A stretch of 64,000 nucleotides of DNA from Curtobacterium luteum (GTDB lineage Bacteria > Actinomycetota > Actinomycetes > Actinomycetales > Microbacteriaceae), in assembly GCF_014646995.1 (NCBI RefSeq), contig NZ_BMOI01000001.1, forward strand, positions 62,001 to 126,000. The letters are read 5' to 3'. Below the pieces are notes generated by a model. It had not been told where the DNA came from. It made no database searches and saw only the letters and a program-made list of their open reading frames with translations. Below are positions 62,137 through 64,000 of this stretch, piece after piece. The stretch's first letter is position 1. Each line of letters begins with the position of its first letter. The translations under genes and the position numbers were made by a program.

Positions 62137-62850
62137 TCAGACCAGCGCGCGGACCCCCGCGGCGACGGCCTCCCACGACTCGGCGAGCGGTACCCGTGCG
62201 AGCCACACCGCCACGGCGTTCACCGCGACGAACAGCACGAACCACAGCGACGCCGGCACCCGCATCTCGGCCGCAGCGATGTGGAAGTCCGTCTGGACCC
62301 GGGCACCGGTGAGCAGCCACCGTGCGACCTGCACCACCGACCGCAGGCCGTCCACCACGAAGAGCGCCCCGACGGCCGCGACGACGAGCACCGTGGCGTC
62401 CGACGGCCGGACCGCGACCCACAGCGCGAGCGCGTCGAAGCCGACCACCACGAGCAGCCCGAACCAGTTCCGCACGAACAGCAGTGCGACGACGCCGACC
62501 ACGCCGAGCACGACGACCGGCAGCCACCGCGACCCGTGCAGCACACCGGTCACGAGCAACACCCCGGCCCAGAGCGGCGCACTGTAGCCGGCGTACAGGT
62601 TGAGGACGCGCACGAGCCAGCGGATCGCGCCCGGCACGCGGCCGAGCTGGACCCAGGCCTCGCCGGAGCCGTCCGGGTGCAGGTCGATGCGGCGGATCTG
62701 CCCGCCGAACGGCACCACGACGACGACGTGGCCAACCTCGTGCACGATCGTCGCGGCGATGCGGGCGGCCCGGCCGACGACCGGGACGAACGGCAGGGCG
62801 GCCCCGACGAGCAGGGCGACGAAGACGAGGGGCGGGGCTGCGGTGGTCAA
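62137..62850 (-). CDS. M50-like membrane metallopeptidase
   Basis: A 237-residue membrane protein with seven or so hydrophobic segments. The first holds the zinc motif HEVGH (~36-40) of M50-type site-2 proteases; a possible third ligand Asp/Asn lies later (NLYAGYSAPLWAG), but no clear NxxPxxxLDG motif is visible, so activity is uncertain. The start is ambiguous: TTG 62850 is 6 nt after CATGCT (leaderless) and is my choice; GTG 62889 adds 13 residues. Similar peptidases act on membrane proteins, including anti-sigma factors; target unknown. Confidence 0.75.
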   Translation of the reverse strand: MTTAAPPLVFVALLVGAALPFVPVVGRAARIAATIVHEVGHVVVVVPFGGQIRRIDLHPDGSGEAWVQLGRVPGAIRWLVRVLNLYAGYSAPLWAGVLLVTGVLHGSRWLPVVVLGVVGVVALLFVRNWFGLLVVVGFDALALWVAVRPSDATVLVVAAVGALFVVDGLRSVVQVARWLLTGARVQTDFHIAAAEMRVPASLWFVLFVAVNAVAVWLARVPLAESWEAVAAGVRALV

Positions 62851-62931
62851 GCGACCAGCATGGCAGCCCCGCCCGAGGAGCGGGCCCACCGCCAGGGCCC
62901 CGGGGGGGAACGGTCAGCGACCCGACAGGGG

Positions 62932-63021
62932 TCAGGTGGAGAGCGCCCAGACGACGACCGCGGCGGTCGCGACGATCGTCAGTCCGGCGAGGACGGCGAG
63001 GAACACCGTCAGGCGGTTCAC
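62932..63021 (-). CDS. Small 29-residue single-helix membrane peptide
   Basis: VNRLTVFLAVLAGLTIVATA followed by AVVVWALST: a short basic start and one transmembrane helix, from GTG 63021, 14 bp after the glmS stop. Too short for routine gene finding; there is no clear Shine-Dalgarno. Such peptides are often real in actinobacteria, but support is compositional only. Confidence 0.45.
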   Translation of the reverse strand: MNRLTVFLAVLAGLTIVATAAVVVWALST

Positions 63022-63035
63022 GGGCCGGTGCCTGG

Positions 63036-64000
63036 CTATTCGACCGTCACCGACTTCGCGAGGTTCCGGGGCTTGTCGACGTCGCACCCGAGCTGGAGCG
63101 CGAGTTCGCGGGCGAGCATCTGCAGCGGCACGACCGCCTCGAGCGGCCCCCACGGCGCGGTGCTCGCGCCCCAGGTGAGGCCACCGGTCGCGCGGCCGGC
63201 GAGCGCGGGGATGTCCGAGCCCTCGCCGCCGATGGTGATGACGAAGCCGCCACGGGCCCGCACCTCGGCGATGTTCGCCTGCATCCGGTGCTCGCCGTGG
63301 TCGACCACGACGACCGGGGTGCCCTCGTCGACGAGCGCGAGCGGTCCGTGCTTGAGGTCGCCGGCGGGGTACGCCTCGGCCCACCGGTAGCTCAGCTCCT
63401 TGAGCTTGAGCGCGCCCTCCGCCGCGTACGCCAGACCCTGGCCGCGGCCGAGGAACAGGAAGCCGGACGCCTTCCGGACGTTCGCGACCAGGAGCGGGAT
63501 GCGGTCGGCTGCGACCGGCGCCGCGTGCTCGACGCGGGCCGGCAGTTCGGAGAGCTCGGCGACGAGCGCGGCGGCACGGGCGGTCCCGATCCGGCCGGAG
63601 GCCACCATCGCGGAGATCATCGCCGCGACGCCGACGACGACCTGCGCGGTGAACGTCTTCGTCGCCGCGACTCCGACCTCGGGGCCGGCGTGGCAGTCGA
63701 GCACCGCGTCCGCCCGGCGGGCGAGCGACGAGTGCAGGTTGTTCGTGAGCGCGAGCACCGGGTGCCTGTCGTCGAAGCGGTCGAGCGCCCGGAGCACGTC
63801 GGCGGTCTCGCCCGACTGGCTGATCGCGACGACGAGCGTGCCCGGGCCGAGCACGACCTGGTCCGCCTCGCTCGCCACCACGATGTCCGTCGGGACCCCG
63901 CCGATGCCGCGCAGTGCGGTCGCGATCACGTGCCCGGCGTTCAGGGAGGTGCCGCACGCGACGACGGCGAGCCGGTGGAACCCGGGTAGTCCGAGTCCGA
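63036..64000 (-). CDS. glmS: Glutamine-fructose-6-phosphate aminotransferase, C-terminal part (truncated by the window)
   Basis: Makes glucosamine-6-phosphate for peptidoglycan. Only the last ~321 residues are in the window; the glutaminase domain and start lie beyond 64000. Visible are the first SIS domain (VACGTSLNAGHVIATALRG, VVAISQSGETADVLRALD, EVGVAATKTFTAQV) and the second SIS domain (FLFLGRGQGLAYAAEGALKL, LKHGPLALVDEG), with the conserved C-terminus CDVDKPRNLAKSVTVE whose lysine forms a Schiff base with fructose-6-phosphate. TAG stop at 63036. Confidence 0.96.
   Translation of the reverse strand, partial: GLGLPGFHRLAVVACGTSLNAGHVIATALRGIGGVPTDIVVASEADQVVLGPGTLVVAISQSGETADVLRALDRFDDRHPVLALTNNLHSSLARRADAVLDCHAGPEVGVAATKTFTAQVVVGVAAMISAMVASGRIGTARAAALVAELSELPARVEHAAPVAADRIPLLVANVRKASGFLFLGRGQGLAYAAEGALKLKELSYRWAEAYPAGDLKHGPLALVDEGTPVVVVDHGEHRMQANIAEVRARGGFVITIGGEGSDIPALAGRATGGLTWGASTAPWGPLEAVVPLQMLARELALQLGCDVDKPRNLAKSVTVE

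Overview
The window is very GC-rich, densely packed actinobacterial chromosome. Its housekeeping order (rpsP-khpA-rimM-trmD, rplS-lepB-rnhB-DUF2469-yraN-comM-dprA-xerC, rpsB-tsf-pyrH-frr-cdsA, prfB-ftsE-ftsX-smpB-ssrA), the tmRNA tag ANSKRTDFALAA and many leaderless starts point to Microbacteriaceae. A complete-looking cyclohexanecarboxyl-CoA operon makes Curtobacterium the best guess (inference), because omega-cyclohexyl fatty acids are a reported trait of Curtobacterium pusillum.

Layout. 1-2.6 kb: lipoate synthesis (lipB-lipA, minus) and a small membrane protein. 2.6-4.2 kb: ffh. 4.3-7.1 kb: a minus-strand operon of unknown role (TPR membrane protein, membrane protein, CDC48-like AAA ATPase). 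7.2-8.3 kb: a carboxylate-amine ligase. 8.4-16 kb: twin palindromic operators followed by a four-gene operon: an EPSP-synthase-like/CoA-ligase fusion, an acyl-CoA dehydrogenase, a ChcA-like enoyl reductase and a dienoyl-CoA-reductase-like flavoenzyme. It matches the ansJKLM/chcA and plmJK-L-M/chcA loci that make cyclohexanecarboxyl-CoA from shikimate. 16-26.6 kb: ribosome maturation, methionine aminopeptidase, signal peptidase, RNase HII, Lsr2 and DNA-uptake/recombination genes. 26.6-34 kb: an M23-like protein, a sugar porter in a repeat-rich insert, then rpsB to cdsA. 34-41.6 kb: DivIVA-like and coiled-coil proteins, a secreted transglycosylase-like protein, a hydrolase, a lipobox-containing membrane protein and a thioredoxin-TPR protein. 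41.8-48.8 kb: glgX, glgE and glgB (alpha-glucan metabolism). 48.9-54.2 kb: cysteine desulfurase, prfB, ftsEX, smpB and tmRNA. 54.3-64 kb: a Lys-tailed protein, an amino-acid permease, an LLM flavoenzyme with a MetY-like enzyme, an amidohydrolase, a NUDIX hydrolase, an M50-like peptidase and the 3' part of glmS, which runs off the right edge.

Two families of dispersed hairpins sit between genes. Family A (ten copies, core GGGAGGC...GCCTCCC, stems up to 27 bp perfect) lies mostly at gene ends, often between convergent genes, with compensated arm changes; it probably acts as bidirectional T-tract-less terminators. Family B (four copies) has a core GCGAC...GTCGC flanked by CGAGTCTCG/CGAGACTCGG. 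Several minisatellites also occupy intergenic DNA. No tRNA, rRNA operon, IS element, prophage or CRISPR array was seen.
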